NCBI RefSeq assembly: GCF_003589595.1
Contig: NW_020653715.1
Coordinates: 2,135,511-2,199,510 of the forward strand
Length of the DNA stretch: 64,000 nucleotides
From: Hyposmocoma kahamanoa
Lineage: Eukaryota > Arthropoda > Insecta > Lepidoptera > Cosmopterigidae
Reading direction: 5' to 3'
Under the pieces are notes generated by a model. That model made no database searches, had not been told where the DNA came from, and saw nothing but the letters and a program-made list of their open reading frames with translations. How positions within the stretch are numbered: the first letter of the stretch is position 1; every line of letters begins with the position of its first letter. Shown here piece by piece: positions 1-10,643 of this stretch. Made by a program: the position numbers and the translations under genes.

Positions 1-250
1 CAGTCCCAACATATGTCACAGCAGGCCACGGTACAATAAATAAATAGCACAAATTCCGAAGTGACCAGCGTCCCAATAAAGGTTGACTAGCGTCCGGGGT
101 AAATAAATATTGCACTGCCCTCCACATTTGTTAGTCTCGTTATGGCCATGCGCTTCTTTTGGGAATTCTAGGGGTCAACGCGAGATCGATATATCTTGTC
201 TTAGAAATTAGCTGGTGTTGTGGTTGGGAATTTGTATAATTTTTATAGCA
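1..250. other. Unassigned AT-rich sequence
   Basis: No gene, RNA or recognisable repeat boundary is visible before the first retroposon copy. Confidence 0.4.
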
Positions 251-425
251 GATTTTTTTTTATAACGCTGTGACGGGACAAACAAGTCGCGCACCTGATA
301 ATAAGCTATACGCGTGTCCATAACAGTTTAACTTTAAATCGCAAAGATCTGAGGGCCACTGCCACCGCGCCTGTCACCCTAAGACATAAATTTACAAGTC
401 CCATGTGTCTGTAATTTCACCAGCC
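251..425 (-). mobile_element. M-family retroposon copy 1 (partial)
   Basis: Starts with a T-run followed by the conserved GTGACGGGACAAACAAG block and ends near TAATTTCACCAGC, the sequence shared by about twenty copies in this window. Read on the minus strand the element ends in an A-tail, as a SINE would. The first half of the central hairpin is weakened and the distal third is missing. Confidence 0.7.
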
Positions 426-488
426 TATGTATTTAAAATTTTTATTGAATTGATATTCAATTATTTTTTGTGAAATTACTCCACTAGT

Positions 489-817
489 TTGTTATAATTA
501 TTAATACAAAGATCGAACACTCAGAAAAAATAGCGAATAGCGACATCTCTCGCCAGTACTGGTAACTGTAAAGGTACTAACTGGGTGATAAATCTTTCAT
601 AGATTTCTCATAGATGGCGCTACGACTAAAAAGTCGTTGAAAAAACCAAATACAAAGACACGACGCAAGCACATAGAAAAATTCGTGAGGTCCGCTGGTT
701 CGTTCCGTCGCTTAGTTGGTATAGCGTCTGGCACGGTAAGCTAGAAGACGTCGGTTCGAATCCGGATCGAAGGAATTTTTTTTGAGTGTGCGATCTTTGT
801 ATCAATAATTATAACAA
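489..817 (+). mobile_element. TIR-bounded element with internal tRNA-like gene (T-family, copy 1)
   Basis: Both ends carry an inverted repeat of about 37 bp: TTGTTATAATTATTAATACA at the left and its near-exact complement at the right. Inside, at about 693-775, is a tRNA-like segment with an A box (GCTTAGTTGG) and a B box (GGTTCGAATCC), followed by a T8 run like a Pol III terminator. In better copies the segment can be folded as a cloverleaf: acceptor stem 6 of 7 pairs, T stem 5 pairs, anticodon stem CTGGC/GCTAG with a 7-nt loop ACGGTAT. Position 33 is not U, so a functional tRNA is unlikely. This copy lacks four bases of the T-arm region. Other copies are at 30272, 37486, 50077 and 63000. Confidence 0.65.
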
Positions 818-844
818 GCTTATATATTATAATTTTTGTACAAA

Positions 845-930
845 CAACAGCACATCAGACTACGCATTTTTGTTCGAAAAAAGCCTCCAGTGCAATGGAA
901 CAAGAAACGTCAACGCTTGATGTGCTGTTG
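845..930. repeat. Hairpin with perfect 13-bp arms
   Basis: CAACAGCACATCA at 845-857 is the exact reverse complement of 918-930. The left part also recurs at about 53122-53162 (ACAACGGCACATCAGACTAC), so it belongs to a dispersed repeat. Confidence 0.6.
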
Positions 931-954
931 ACGTAGATGAACAGAGAAACTGGG

Positions 955-1115
955 TAAAGAAAAAACTTTCATAGATTTCTCACAGATGGCAAAAAAGTCG
1001 TTACAAACCAAAAACTAAGATCTGCAACTCTGGTTGGCTTTGTAGCTCAGTTGGGAGAGCGTCAGCCACGGTATTCTGAAGGCTTTAATTCGAATCCAGC
1101 CGAACTAATCTTACA
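955..1115 (+). repeat. Degenerate tRNA-related element (T-family relative)
   Basis: Shares the body (CTTTCATAGATTTCTCA, AAAAAGTCGTT, AACCAAA) with the element at 489. It then has a tRNA-like head with A box TAGCTCAGTTGG and a B-box-like TTCGAATCC. Ends are eroded. Confidence 0.5.
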
Positions 1116-1316
1116 ACAAGTACAAGTATTAATAATTGTAACAAACTTGTAGTGTAATACTAAAACATCATGACATTCAATATAATTCATATTACAACTA
1201 TTATTGAGTTACAAGTGATGGTCTACGGCTGTAGAGCTAAGAAGAGAAAGTCAAAACAACCTTCCTAATTTCATGGGTATGGAAATTACACTCGAAATCA
1301 TCTTATCGATTAAATT

Positions 1317-1645
1317 CTACTGCTAAGAAACTGAAGAGAGTGAATAGGCATTATTTAGGTGCATGCTACATCGTCGATGTCACTATCCATCCGGTGAAAT
1401 GAGGCAAATGCGCTCTAATTTCTTTAAAAAAAAATATCCGTATTTTTTTTAAGTAATCGATCGGTTAAGGACATACCATGATGATTCCTTTTTTGAAAAA
1501 AAATGCAATAGAAATGGTATCTACGACCCTCAATTACCAGGTACAACTACAATATTTTGTAGATAGGGCATTGAAGTTCCCGTGTTTAATGGTTAAATAC
1601 AACAAAGTGATCCGCTTATCTCGTTTGTCACTCATGACCAGTATG
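1317..1645 (+). mobile_element. LINE C-terminus and 3' region (CR1/Jockey type), fragment
   Basis: AGAGTGAATAGGCATTATTTAGG translates to the RVNRHYLG ending typical of these LINE reverse transcriptases. The following sequence matches the reverse complement of about 6400-6770, including the rare GTAGATAGGGCATTGA block. The two are copies of one 3' end. Not a working gene. Confidence 0.6.
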
Positions 1646-1650
1646 TTGAC

Positions 1651-1803
1651 CTGTGCTCCGGTTTTGAAGGGTAAGAGTGCTGCCTGGTGAAATTACAGGC
1701 ACATGGAACTTGTCAATTTATGTCCCAGGGTGACGGACGCATTGGCAGTGTCCCTAAGGTCTTTGCGATTTAAAGTCCTAAGTGGGACTGCAACTGTTCG
1801 TAC
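1651..1803 (+). mobile_element. M-family retroposon copy 2 (partial)
   Basis: Contains CCGGTTTTGAAGGGTAAGAG, CAGGCACATGGAACTTGTCA and the central hairpin half TCTTTGCGATTTAAAG. It directly follows the LINE 3' end. Confidence 0.75.
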
Positions 1804-1805
1804 CT

Positions 1806-1985
1806 TCACTTAGCATTATAAAAAAGAACTCTAGGAGTTGCTCTTTGCATATAAAAATTTGAATACATCTATCATTCACAATATTTATTTTTAAACATCA
1901 TAGATCGAGATCACCTGCAAGAGCTAAACGGGACTCTGCCACGGATTTTTGTCATCCAAGTACGCAGAAGCTGTATAATAATATA
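1806..1985 (-). mobile_element. LINE 3' UTR fragment (K-family)
   Basis: Shares AACTCTAGGAGTTGCTCTTTG and GAGCTAAACGGGACTCTGCC with copies at 16505, 29325, 46020 and 46430. The best copy, at 29325-29572, ends in a TTTGAA microsatellite tail. Function unknown beyond being an untranslated 3' end. Confidence 0.55.
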
Positions 1986-2475
1986 TATATTTTAAATTTA
2001 GTTAGTTATAAAGTTTTAGTTGCGCTATAATTTTAAACCTCGTGAATGGCAAATTATGTAAACCGGTGTCTTATGAACCAGTACGAAAAATCAAGTTTCG
2101 GGAAATAGTGGTTATAGTCAATGAAAATAAGGTTAAATTTGAAAAAGGGAACTTTTTCTTTAGTGTCGGTAATGTGTGTAATATACCGTCACTAAACCAA
2201 AAACAAAATTTTCGGGAAATAGCCCTTAAAGTTTGCGAAACTAAGTTTAAACTTCAAGATGTAAGACTTTCATATAATTTATTTATATATACAGTTTCCC
2301 AAAACGTACATAGATTAGAACTACTAAAAAAGATAATTTAAAATACAGAATAAAAATTACAAAAACACATCACACTATATACATTCTTATTCGATTAATA
2401 CGAACATAAACTTCCATATAAAACTTCATTTTGTTTCCACTATTATCAAATAAATGTATATCATGGTGATGAGCA
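1986..2475. other. No gene recognised; AT-rich
   Basis: An open frame at 2042-2341 begins with GTG and contains an internal FREI repeat, but it has no ATG and no family I recognise. I do not call it a gene. Confidence 0.3.
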
Positions 2476-2681
2476 ATCAGGGAGCCTACCACAACCTCTT
2501 AAAACAATATTACTTTAACCTTACATTGACTTTTCGTGCCATAACGCGCTTAAAGTAAGCTTATTATAATGTTAAAACTATGATGTTTTATTGGCAAATT
2601 TGTGACTATTCATTTGCTAAGTTCGTACTATGACTTTAACATTAAAGTAATTTTACTCCTACGTCAAATCACGGATACTAT

Positions 2682-2689
2682 GGAAACAA
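2682..2689. repeat. 8-bp target-site duplication, left (GGAAACAA)
   Basis: Identical to 3068-3075, on either side of the P-like element. The uninterrupted paralogue at 18367-18374 has a single copy on the other strand. Confidence 0.9.
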
Positions 2690-3067
2690 CTTAGAATAAT
2701 AACGCATAGAAACCTAGTCCGCACACGCTAAGTGAGGCAAATCAAAGCGCTCCCAATGGGCCTACACGAGCGGACGGGCCTTCAGTGCTCAAGGTCAACT
2801 TGCACCGCGAACAGCTCAAGAATTTTAGCTAAAAATGACGAAATGTGCGGTAAACGAGTGTAAAAATACGTCAGACAAACATAAAATAGATACTAACATC
2901 ACATTCCACAAGGAAGTAACGCGTTTCAACTTGTATTTTTATATAAATATTCACTAAAACCGAAAATTAACCTACTACTAAAACTAGCCTACATGAATTT
3001 GAGTTTTGCCTCACTGGTGACAGTTCGTTTGATATGAAACTATCATTCTATGCGTTATTATTCTAAG
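2690..3067 (+). mobile_element. P-element-like non-autonomous DNA transposon, copy 1 (378 bp)
   Basis: Ends are perfect 22-bp inverted repeats beginning CTTAGAATAATAACGCATAG. Inside each end is an 11-bp subterminal inverted repeat, AGTGAGGCAAA (2731-2741; complement at 3005-3015). It is flanked by the 8-bp duplication GGAAACAA. TIR, 11-bp subterminal repeat and 8-bp duplication are the known layout of P elements. A short frame at 2835-2957 starts like a THAP domain. The second copy at 13330-13707 has the same length. It has no transposase, so it must have been moved by an autonomous relative elsewhere. Confidence 0.88.
2835..2957 (+). pseudogene. Truncated THAP-domain start of a P-type transposase
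   Basis: The 40-codon frame begins MTKCAVNECKN and contains TFHK at residues 23-26. This matches the start of a THAP zinc finger: Cys-x4-Cys (C4, C9) followed by the F-H residues of the C2CH module. THAP domains are the DNA-binding domains of P-element transposases. After residue 26 the frame leaves the family and stops, so an internal deletion has removed the rest. The copy at 13475 keeps the same beginning. Confidence 0.7.
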
Positions 3068-3655
3068 GGAAACAATATTATTTTCAGTTTTATTGTCTTG
3101 ATATTGATTTGTAATGATTAAAAGTTAAGTTGAACTTATTTATTTACATATATCTCTTCAATATTTTGTTTATTTTTTATTTAATAGTAAGGCATAGGAA
3201 ATAATATCTCGTTAAATAAAAATACGCGATGTTTATTTCGTAGAATTATGACAGCGACATCTATATGCTCCTTGGCGAAACTTACAGTTGACACTAGTCT
3301 ATAATTCCGAATTCACAAAGTGACAATCAAGACGCAACTTATTTTATTTATTTTTCTTCATGAAAATGTGGAAAAATAATTGAAACCATCGTAATTTTAA
3401 TAGATTTCATTATTGCATATTTTCTTTTTTTGGCAGTTAAAATTCTCTGAATGTAAATAATATTAAGTACTTTAACATTATACTACAACAGGACATTTCG
3501 GAACATCAAAAAAGAAAGAGATGGTATTATACAATTCATATAGCGTTATTTCTTTCCTATTTTTAGTCATATTGAAAAATCATTCGTTCAACCCGTCACT
3601 TTAGCAATAATACATTATTTGGTTGATGGGTTTGTCATGGTACGAATATGGGTAA

Positions 3656-3930
3656 TATTATAATAGGTTTACATTGAAATAGGATTATTTTTTGAAAGTG
3701 AAAAGCCCCCAGGGCATTGTCTAACGATAACGCCCCGTAAGCACAGGTTGTTGTCGAAGGCACAAGTACGGTATTGGTTTCAATGTGCGACATCATGATT
3801 TGCTGAGTCACTATTATTAACTTTTTTTTATGACTCGGCAAAATGACTGCACCGCGCCTGATGGAAAGTGCGAATACAGTCCAGAGATGAGAGTAACGGA
3901 TGGAAAGCACAAATATCTTCACTCCGTCAC
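3656..3930. other. No gene recognised
   Basis: Moderately GC-balanced sequence between the S-family repeat and the LINE fragment. The open frame across it on the minus strand has no recognisable domain. Confidence 0.3.
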
Positions 3931-3932
3931 TA

Positions 3933-4450
3933 TCATTTTGCCGGTCTGACCAAATGCTTCTTCACACTACGTTTGAAGGACCCGATGTTATAGAGGGGAG
4001 GGAATACATGCGCCGGGAGTTGGTTCCACAATTTGATGGTTCGGCATAAAAACGAATTGCCAAACTTTTTAGTGCGGGACGGTATTGAACTGACCCTCCA
4101 ACTGTGGCAACGCAGTCCGGCACGGGTGGTCCGCTGATGGAAAGGAGAGGAAGGGATAAGGTTGAATAACTCTTCAGAGCACTCACCGTAGTACAGGCGA
4201 TATAATACGCTAAGAGACGCTATATCTCTGCGAAGCTGTAACGACTCCGCATGCTCAGTTACATGAGGATCGTTGACAACACGGAAGGCGTAGCGCTGCA
4301 GTCCATCTAGAGCATCGAGCAAGTACTTGGCAAAGCCGTCCCAAAGGTGCGAACAGTACTCCATGGTGCTTCGGACCTGAGCTTTATACAACAGGTATCG
4401 CAGCTCTGGAGTACTACCTAAGTAACTTCTTTAACACCACGCCGAACGTA
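3933..4450 (-). pseudogene. CR1/Jockey-type LINE reverse transcriptase, C-terminal fragment
   Basis: The minus strand encodes about 150 residues of the RT C-terminal region. Diagnostic segments in order are YKAQVRSTMEYCSHLWDG, LQRYAFRVVNDP, RRDIASLSVLYRLYYGECS, ELFNLIPSSPFH, TIKLWNQLPAHVFP and GSFKRSVKKHL. This is the standard end of ORF2 in insect non-LTR retrotransposons of this group. Homology extends upstream to about 4450 through one stop codon. The polymerase core with FADD and the endonuclease are absent, so this is a dead 5'-truncated copy. Confidence 0.85.
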
Positions 4451-5852
4451 CAGAAAGGATCTAATTTAAAAAAGCTTTTTTATGTAAATTAGGTCCATCG
4501 GCAATCTATGCCAAGCCCTTTACTGTTCTTCGTCCAACATCTGAAAAAAATTCTGTCAAATATGTAATATTTGACCGATTTAAAAGATGCATGATGCGAA
4601 TGAAGCTTCATACTTGACATTGATAAAGATAAAGATAAAGATCGATTTATTTGTGGAAGTAGGCACAATAAGTTCATCAGATCAGTTCAATACATTAACA
4701 GTGCTACTACAACCAGTTTCGTCGAAACATACAAATATAATTACTGGTGGTCGCATAATGTACAAAATATTATAATTAAAAACTGTCAAAAACTAGTAAA
4801 CATGCAAGAGAAAAAATATAATAAAAATTAGTAAAAATTAACAATGTCAAAAATAAAGCGAAAAATCATGTTAATGTCAAACTTACATAATTTACATTTC
4901 TAAGCCTCCATAAAATATGTGCATGTCAAAAATGAATGAAAGTCAATAATAACATAAATTAGTCAAATACATCTGTAATCTTATGTAATCCTACTAGATA
5001 TAAAAACAATTATAATTGGGCTCTAAATCCATCTCGTATTCATATAATCATTTATATTATAAAAACATTTATCAATTAAATACTGCTTACATTTATTCTT
5101 AAACAAATCTACATGTAATAGATTTTGGGACTCTATTATATAATCTTGGCAGCATACAGAGCACATTTTGTCTATTGTCTAGTATGAAGTTAAAAAACTT
5201 GAGTATTACTTATATGACAGTAATTGTTTCGATCAGATGTTGGACGGAAAACGAGACTAGACTCCCTGAACCTCACTTACCCTGAAGACAAAATCTATGC
5301 TTAATGTATATACTAAGTAAGGTCGAAAAAGAAACGGATAGGAAACCAAATAAATATTTTTGCTAAATCGAGTGAACTTCTGAATATTGTCAATTTATTC
5401 GGAACATTATCAACAACTGGAGTATTCTTTGAGCTATTCCTGAGAAGCTTTGTTACCACTATCCATTACCTCTGAAACTCCAATTGTTTACAACTGACTT
5501 CATTTAAAAGAGGCAATGTACAGTATTACGTAGCAAATGTTAGTAGTTATTGAGGAAAGGAGATAAGCCCCAGGTCACCCAATAACGAGTGGCCCATTAC
5601 TGATGTCAGTAGCAAGAATTAATGATGATTTTATTCCGCTCCCTGCATTGTGTGCCATTTGCAACGTTTAAGGTAGATAGAAGTGTTTATATTTTCTAAG
5701 TGATTGTGATTTTCGTTGTGAACGAGCATTGTAAGAACTATGCGATTTTATCAATAATGAAAGAGCAAAAGCCCATTGGGATTACATTTGCTTTAAAAAT
5801 CTAAGCTCTATGCATTGACCGTCTAAATATATGTATATAATGAGTACAGAGT
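4451..5852. other. Unassigned AT-rich stretch with LINE-like tail
   Basis: At 4622-4645 there is a short AAAGAT tandem next to a sequence whose complement reads AATAAATCGATCTTTATC, like a LINE 3' tail on the minus strand. The remainder holds no gene or recognisable element. Confidence 0.35.
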
Positions 5853-6333
5853 ACTAAAATACCGACCTCAAAAGTTATTCATCCCCTAGTTTGCCACCCT
5901 TAGAGGTGGAATATTTTCTTCAAATTTAAATGGGACCACTTCTGAGGTACCCTCTCTCCAACAAAAAAAGATTCATTAAAATCGGTTCAGAAATGCCGGC
6001 CGGACGACTACCTATCAGAAGTCCGAAATGACATTTTCCAGAAATAACGTTTGGTCGAATTTTCATAACCTCGAAAGTAATTTTGAGAGGATGTTTTTTC
6101 TTTTAAGCATAACCTAACAGAACCGAATCGTCTTTGCGATAAACATCCAACATATCCTGAAAGAACAACGGTTTCGTTATAATTCGGTTTTCGGAGTAAT
6201 GACAATTCGAACGAACGTTATTTCGGAAAAAAATAAATTCGAATTTCTGATACCTCTAAGTTATCACATAACATACATACAAAAAAAACGTACAGTCGAA
6301 TTGAGAACCTCCTCCTTTTTTGAAGTCCGTTAA
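5853..6333 (-). mobile_element. D-family TIR element, copy 1
   Basis: Bounded by TACCGACCTCAAAAG on the left and CTTTTTTGAAGTCCGTTA on the right, which are inverted relative to each other. The left side is preceded by the conserved GTACAGAGTACTAAAA. The copy at 61895-62335 is in the opposite orientation and more complete; 7441-7727 is 5' truncated. No coding capacity is seen. Confidence 0.6.
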
Positions 6334-6399
6334 AAGTCACGTGTATTTGTTTTTTTTTGTGATGGAAAGTGACAATGAGGTCGAAGGTAGAGCATGTGT

Positions 6400-6770
6400 A
6401 CGCTCATCATATCCATGAATGATAAACAAAATAAGTGGATCACTTTGTTATGTTTAACCCTCAAACAAACGCGAACCTCAATACCCTATCTACAGAATAC
6501 TGCAATTATACCTTATAATTGAGTGTCGTAGATACCATTTCCAATGCTATTTTTAAAAAAAGGAACATCATAGTTTTCTTTGATCGATCGATTGTTTAAA
6601 AAAATACAGTGGTAGTTTTTTTTTATAAAGCAATAAATGTGTATTTGCCTCCGTCTCACTGGATGGATAGTGACGATGAGGTCGAAGATGGAGCACATAC
6701 GCACCTAAATAATGCCTATTCACTCTCACCTTGAAAAGGCCCAAGGAATTCCACTCTATACCCGCAAACG
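6400..6770 (-). mobile_element. LINE C-terminus and 3' region, reverse copy
   Basis: The reverse complement reads LFKVRVNRHYLGAYV, the conserved end of CR1/Jockey ORF2. A 3' UTR follows that matches 1380-1640. A second, partial tail lies at about 6355-6410. Confidence 0.65.
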
Positions 6771-6794
6771 CTTCGCGCGAATCCCCAGTCTACG

Positions 6795-6870
6795 TCGTCT
6801 AGTCTAAATTGTTTAAATAAACCAACGTTTCGGGCTCTTTACCAGGTCACATGATCATGGCTGACTTAAA
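6795..6870 (-). mobile_element. Penelope-type 3' tail fragment
   Basis: Contains AACCAACGTTTCGGGCTCTT and a CCATGGTCACGG-like block, the sequence found beside the Penelope GIY-YIG fragment at 14830-15509. Confidence 0.5.
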
Positions 6871-6954
6871 ATCTACTTCGCATCCTTAAGCTATAAAGGC
6901 CGTAATGAAAACTTTTCAGGAAAGAGGTTCAAATATTCTACAAACGAAAACAGT

Positions 6955-7385
6955 CGTACATCAATATGAGTCAAGCAATCCCCTTTGCTTGCTTTTCTCT
7001 ATCAAAGTGAGGAAGTAATAACAGACTAAAGAGAGGAAGATGTATAATAGAAAAAGTAAAAAAAATATTAATTTATATCAAAGGTAATATTTGATATGTT
7101 AGGTCAATTTCTATGAAAGATAATGTGATTGCTTCTCCAGTAACATTAAAAGTACCTAGTCTGCTGAACGTCTCATCATGTAGTTCGTGTAGTTCTCCAG
7201 TGCATGAAAGTTTCTAAAATTTTGTATCTTAGTTTGCACATAGCCGGCAACAATTTCTTTATAACTAATATTGCCTCTTTTAAATTAGGCAGAGTATTAT
7301 TCGTTACTGTATTTTCGTTATCGCTCTAGAACTTATTGCCCTAATTTTCATTATGAAAATACAAAAGAAAACAACGCCAAACCAC
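6955..7385 (-). repeat. E-family repeat, copy 1
   Basis: Shares AGACTAAAGAGAGGAAGATG, GATATGTTAGG and ACTGTATTTTCGTTATCGCT with 8040-8378 and, inverted, with 25428-25700. The minus strand of each copy encodes a short peptide with DNENTV or YENTV. Possibly the start of a transposon gene; family not recognised. Confidence 0.5.
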
Positions 7386-7440
7386 TTTAGTTTATTTCGA
7401 GTATTACTGGTTGAAAGGCAAGCTTTCAACGGCCAGCGGA

Positions 7441-7727
7441 ATGTTCACGCATGAAGACTTATTTTTATAAATAGCGCCTAAATTTTATAAGGAGCAATTA
7501 TTTTAATGGTTGATTTTGCTATTCTCAAATTGAAGGCGTTTTTCTCTGAATATACTTTTAGCAGCACCGATTTTTGTTATCTCCTGTGTTAAGTCCCGTG
7601 TAGTGGCGACTTAGGGGATGAATCCTGTTTTGCGCACTTTCCGGTAACCAATTTCAATAAATCTAGGCAAATAGATGTAATTCCACAAACTTTTGAGGTC
7701 GGCTTTTTTAGTACTCTGTACTGACAT
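7441..7727 (+). mobile_element. D-family TIR element, copy 2 (left-truncated)
   Basis: Matches 62070-62335 from TTCACGCATGAAGA to TTGAGGTCGGC and the AGTACTCTGTACT end. Confidence 0.6.
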
Positions 7728-7737
7728 TATTAAGTCT

Positions 7738-8665
7738 CGCAATTATGAACACTGGGCAGTTGGATTTATGAGATTTTCTTTTGCCTGTTTACATAGTTCA
7801 TAAAGGCTAGAGCAACGGACAGTAATAGACTTTCCTGTCATTCACTTTCTTCACTTCTTGCCTTGGCCGAAGTCGCACGGTCCATAAATGACGTATATCC
7901 GTGTTCGTTTTTTGAACGTAATGCAAACATTTCCGAGCAAGTTTGAGAAAATAGTACATTATTGCAAAGCCCGGGAAGTAGGGGATTGCTGGACGAGTAT
8001 GAGTTACAAGGACGAGCGCCAAGGAGATCTTGTATTAATACGAGTCAAGCAATCCCCGTTCCCGCCGAAGCGCATATAGTATTTTTCTCAAACATTGTGA
8101 GAAAATAATAAAAGACTAAAGGGAGGAAGACGTAAAGTAGAAAAAGTAAAAAAATATGAGGTAATCTTAAAAGTAGTATATGACATGTTAGGGCAATTAC
8201 TAGAAGAAAATATGATAATTTTTCCAGACACATTATTAATAGTCTGCTGAGCTTCTGATGATGTGTTTGAATATGTATCTTTTACTGTATTTTCGTAATC
8301 GCTATTCAAGCTTTCATTTTCGCAACCAAAATACAAAAACGACGAAACAACAAAAGAACAAGCACTTTAGCTTAAATGTTACGTCCGTTTTTTTTTGTAA
8401 GTAATCGGTACAGGTAGGTATTTTCAATTCTCGCAACTATGTACACTGGGCACAACTGCCAACGCTGTATGAGCTTGTCTTTTGCCTGTTTACTTAGTTC
8501 ATTTACAAGTTTAGAAAAGTGGACATTAATGGATTTTCATTCATACTTTGCAGACCTTGGCCAGGAAGAAGTTGCACGATCCAGAAATGACAAACTTTCC
8601 GTGCTCGTTTTTTGAACGTAATGGCAAACATTTCCGAGCATGTTTGAGAAAAATATTTGTCCGAA
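7738..8665. repeat. Direct repeat pair around E-family copy 2
   Basis: 7738-7966 and 8425-8665 are diverged direct repeats. They share TGTACACTGGGC-like starts, TCTTTTGCCTGTTTAC, TTCGTTTTTTGAACGTAATG and CATTTCCGAGCA. Between them at 8040-8378 lies the second E-family copy. Looks like one composite element or a local duplication. Confidence 0.5.
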
Positions 8666-9279
8666 AAAAAAGAATTGCTCTTGAATGTAAGCCCACCTCT
8701 CGAAGCAATTGCACCCCAATCCCTTAACGCAAGACGTTCAACTATCAACGCTTCACAAACTCGTGGACTTAATTGCGTGTCTATACTCTTTATACTTGTC
8801 TAACATCGTGTAGCCCCCGAATCTATCGACGCAAGGCAATAAGGAAAGGCGAGGGAGAAATAAAAACTAATAGAAATGGCTACTATTAGCAGTTGGGCAC
8901 GATTACCGAATTACTCTCAGTGTAGTGGGATCGTTGGGTAATTCAGAAATTGTTTTGATAGTAACGGCGAGAATAGATACTACTTTATACATTTCAAGAA
9001 ATTTCACAGTGTAATTAAGGACACTTGTGCAATTAACGATTAGTATTCAAATACTTCGGCTGCACCAGAGCAAAACCTAGTAAAGGCCAAATTTTTTTGA
9101 AAATGTTTTCGTTGGAGGAATACTAGTCCCACAGTAAGAAAGACACACCTAGTCTAATTTGTTCACTTCAACCAATTTAAAACATAGCAAGTATTTGACA
9201 CTTGCTAAGTAGTTAAAAGTGTATTTTTATATCAATTGGCAATTAGTGGGTAATTACTTTACTAATAATGAAAACCTAA
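8666..9279. other. No gene recognised
   Basis: No frame, RNA gene or repeat boundary that I can support. Confidence 0.3.
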
Positions 9280-9432
9280 GTGGGACTTGTCAACTTATGT
9301 CTCAGGGTGTCGGGCGCAGAGACCCTCAAATTTTGTGACTTAAAGCTCTGAGTGATACTGCAACTGTTATGGACAGGCGTATCGCAAACCACCAGGCGCA
9401 CGACTTGTTCGTCCCGTCTCTTAGTTGTAACA
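9280..9432 (+). mobile_element. M-family retroposon copy 3 (partial)
   Basis: Shows GTGGGACTTGTCAACTTATG, CTCAGGGTGTCGGGCGC, the hairpin region and GACTTGTTCGTCCCGTC. Confidence 0.75.
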
Positions 9433-9439
9433 AAAACTA

Positions 9440-9545
9440 CAGAACCTTTTCAAGGCGAGAGCAAATAGGAATTTAGATGCGATCCATCGTCGATGTCATC
9501 GCCACTTTCGATCATCCGAGATGGAGATCAAATACGTTAAGTGCG
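9440..9545 (+). mobile_element. LINE C-terminal tail fragment
   Basis: CCTTTTCAAGGCGAGAGCAAATAG matches the LFKAR.NR end of CR1/Jockey ORF2, followed by the same 3' motif as at 37100-37172. Confidence 0.5.
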
Positions 9546-10114
9546 CATATATATATTTAATCATAAAAAAGAAACAATAATCGACAATGTCCGACAGAAC
9601 ACAGGCGGGAACTGAAAAACGGCACTATGCGTAGGTTTCATTCTTTTCATCAACATAATTATTATAAATAGAAAATTCAAAGTAGACCATATTATAGGAT
9701 ATTCTATGCATATATGTGCGTGGGATGTCTAAAGTCCTGTTTATTTGCAGAATCTATAAAGCTCACCTGAAAAGTTACCATTTTGCAGATGCAACCTTTT
9801 TACACAAACCATGCGATATGTTAAAAAACCTTTTTAAGCATACATAACAGAAAAACGTACTTTCAAATATCACAATGTAAAAAATGTGTTCTTGTAAATT
9901 ATTCTCGGCTACAGGTAAATAGGCAAACATGCTACTGTCAACCATTTCTATACACGTGCATTACTTCATAGCCTCGGGCATAGGGGTGTATACTCGGCAA
10001 CAAAAATAATGTATTTTTATCTGACTTCTTCATAAAGAGGGTAATGCAAGGGCATACAGGCGGTGTTAACTGCTTGTTGGATTCTGTTATACGTATCGTT
10101 GTGTTGTACAATGC
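9546..10114. other. No gene recognised
   Basis: AT-rich, no supported feature. Confidence 0.3.
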
Positions 10115-10215
10115 GTAGTGGCGGCGCAGTGGCAGTGCCCCTCAAATCTTTGCTATTTAAAGCTCTGAGTGGCACTGCAACTGCCCCGTTCGTCCGGTCA
10201 CTATCATAAAAAAAA
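10115..10215 (+). mobile_element. M-family retroposon copy 4 (fragment)
   Basis: Central hairpin block GGCAGTGCCCCTCAAATCTT to GAGTGGCACTGCAACTG, then an A-rich end. Confidence 0.7.
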
Positions 10216-10324
10216 TATACAAAATGAACTATTTTAGTGTGAAATCTTGAAGAGTTGGGAATTGTAAAGGAGTGGATCATGTAAATTAACTTAGTCTTAA
10301 GTGGATCACTAACAAACTATGGAT

Positions 10325-10643
10325 CAGGGTTGTTGCTGATGAAGGTTTTTGACGTATTAATGGACGCTGATGCCAATGCTGAGTTTAGGTATTAAATAAA
10401 ATCGCGATAATGTACATTCTTATTCAATCTATCTACATGAAAAAGCTTTCTATCACCTTTGGTATTGTAATAAAATATTATTTCAGTGATTTTGTGACTA
10501 ATTAACAAATGAACCAATCTTCATGAAAACATTAATCTGCCTAACTTAATCGACAATTACGGCGTGCCTTTAAGATCATACCACTATTCCGCATTAAATA
10601 TCAGCATCGATGAATGCGGAAGCTGATGTTTGCAACAACCCTG
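10325..10643. mobile_element. hAT-type MITE (319 bp)
   Basis: Ends are CAGGGTTGTTGC and its exact complement GCAACAACCCTG. Flanks are CTATGGAT (10317-10324) and CTATAGAT (10644-10651), an 8-bp duplication with one change. Termini starting CAGGG with 8-bp duplications suit the hAT superfamily. No coding frame. Confidence 0.65.

Larger units (their letters stand above)
2476..3655 (+). mobile_element. S-family large non-autonomous element, copy 1, with nested P-like insertion
   Basis: From GAGCCTACCACAACCTCTTA to about TTGTCATGGTACGAATATGG, the sequence matches the reverse complement of 17745-18604 over most of its length, apart from the nested element at 2690-3067. Copies of TTCGTACYATGACG and its complement lie near the ends (2533, 2622, 3634). 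That is the pattern of subterminal transposase-binding repeats (inference). No transposase frame remains. Exact termini and target duplication are not resolved. Confidence 0.6.

Noticed and set aside
1040..1115. Genuine tRNA gene
   Set aside because: A and B boxes are present but the anticodon arm is irregular and the flanks match a dispersed element, so it is tRNA-derived, not a tRNA gene.
2042..2341. 99-codon open frame with internal FREI repeat
   Set aside because: Begins with GTG, no ATG, no recognisable domain, lies in AT-rich repeat-flanked DNA.
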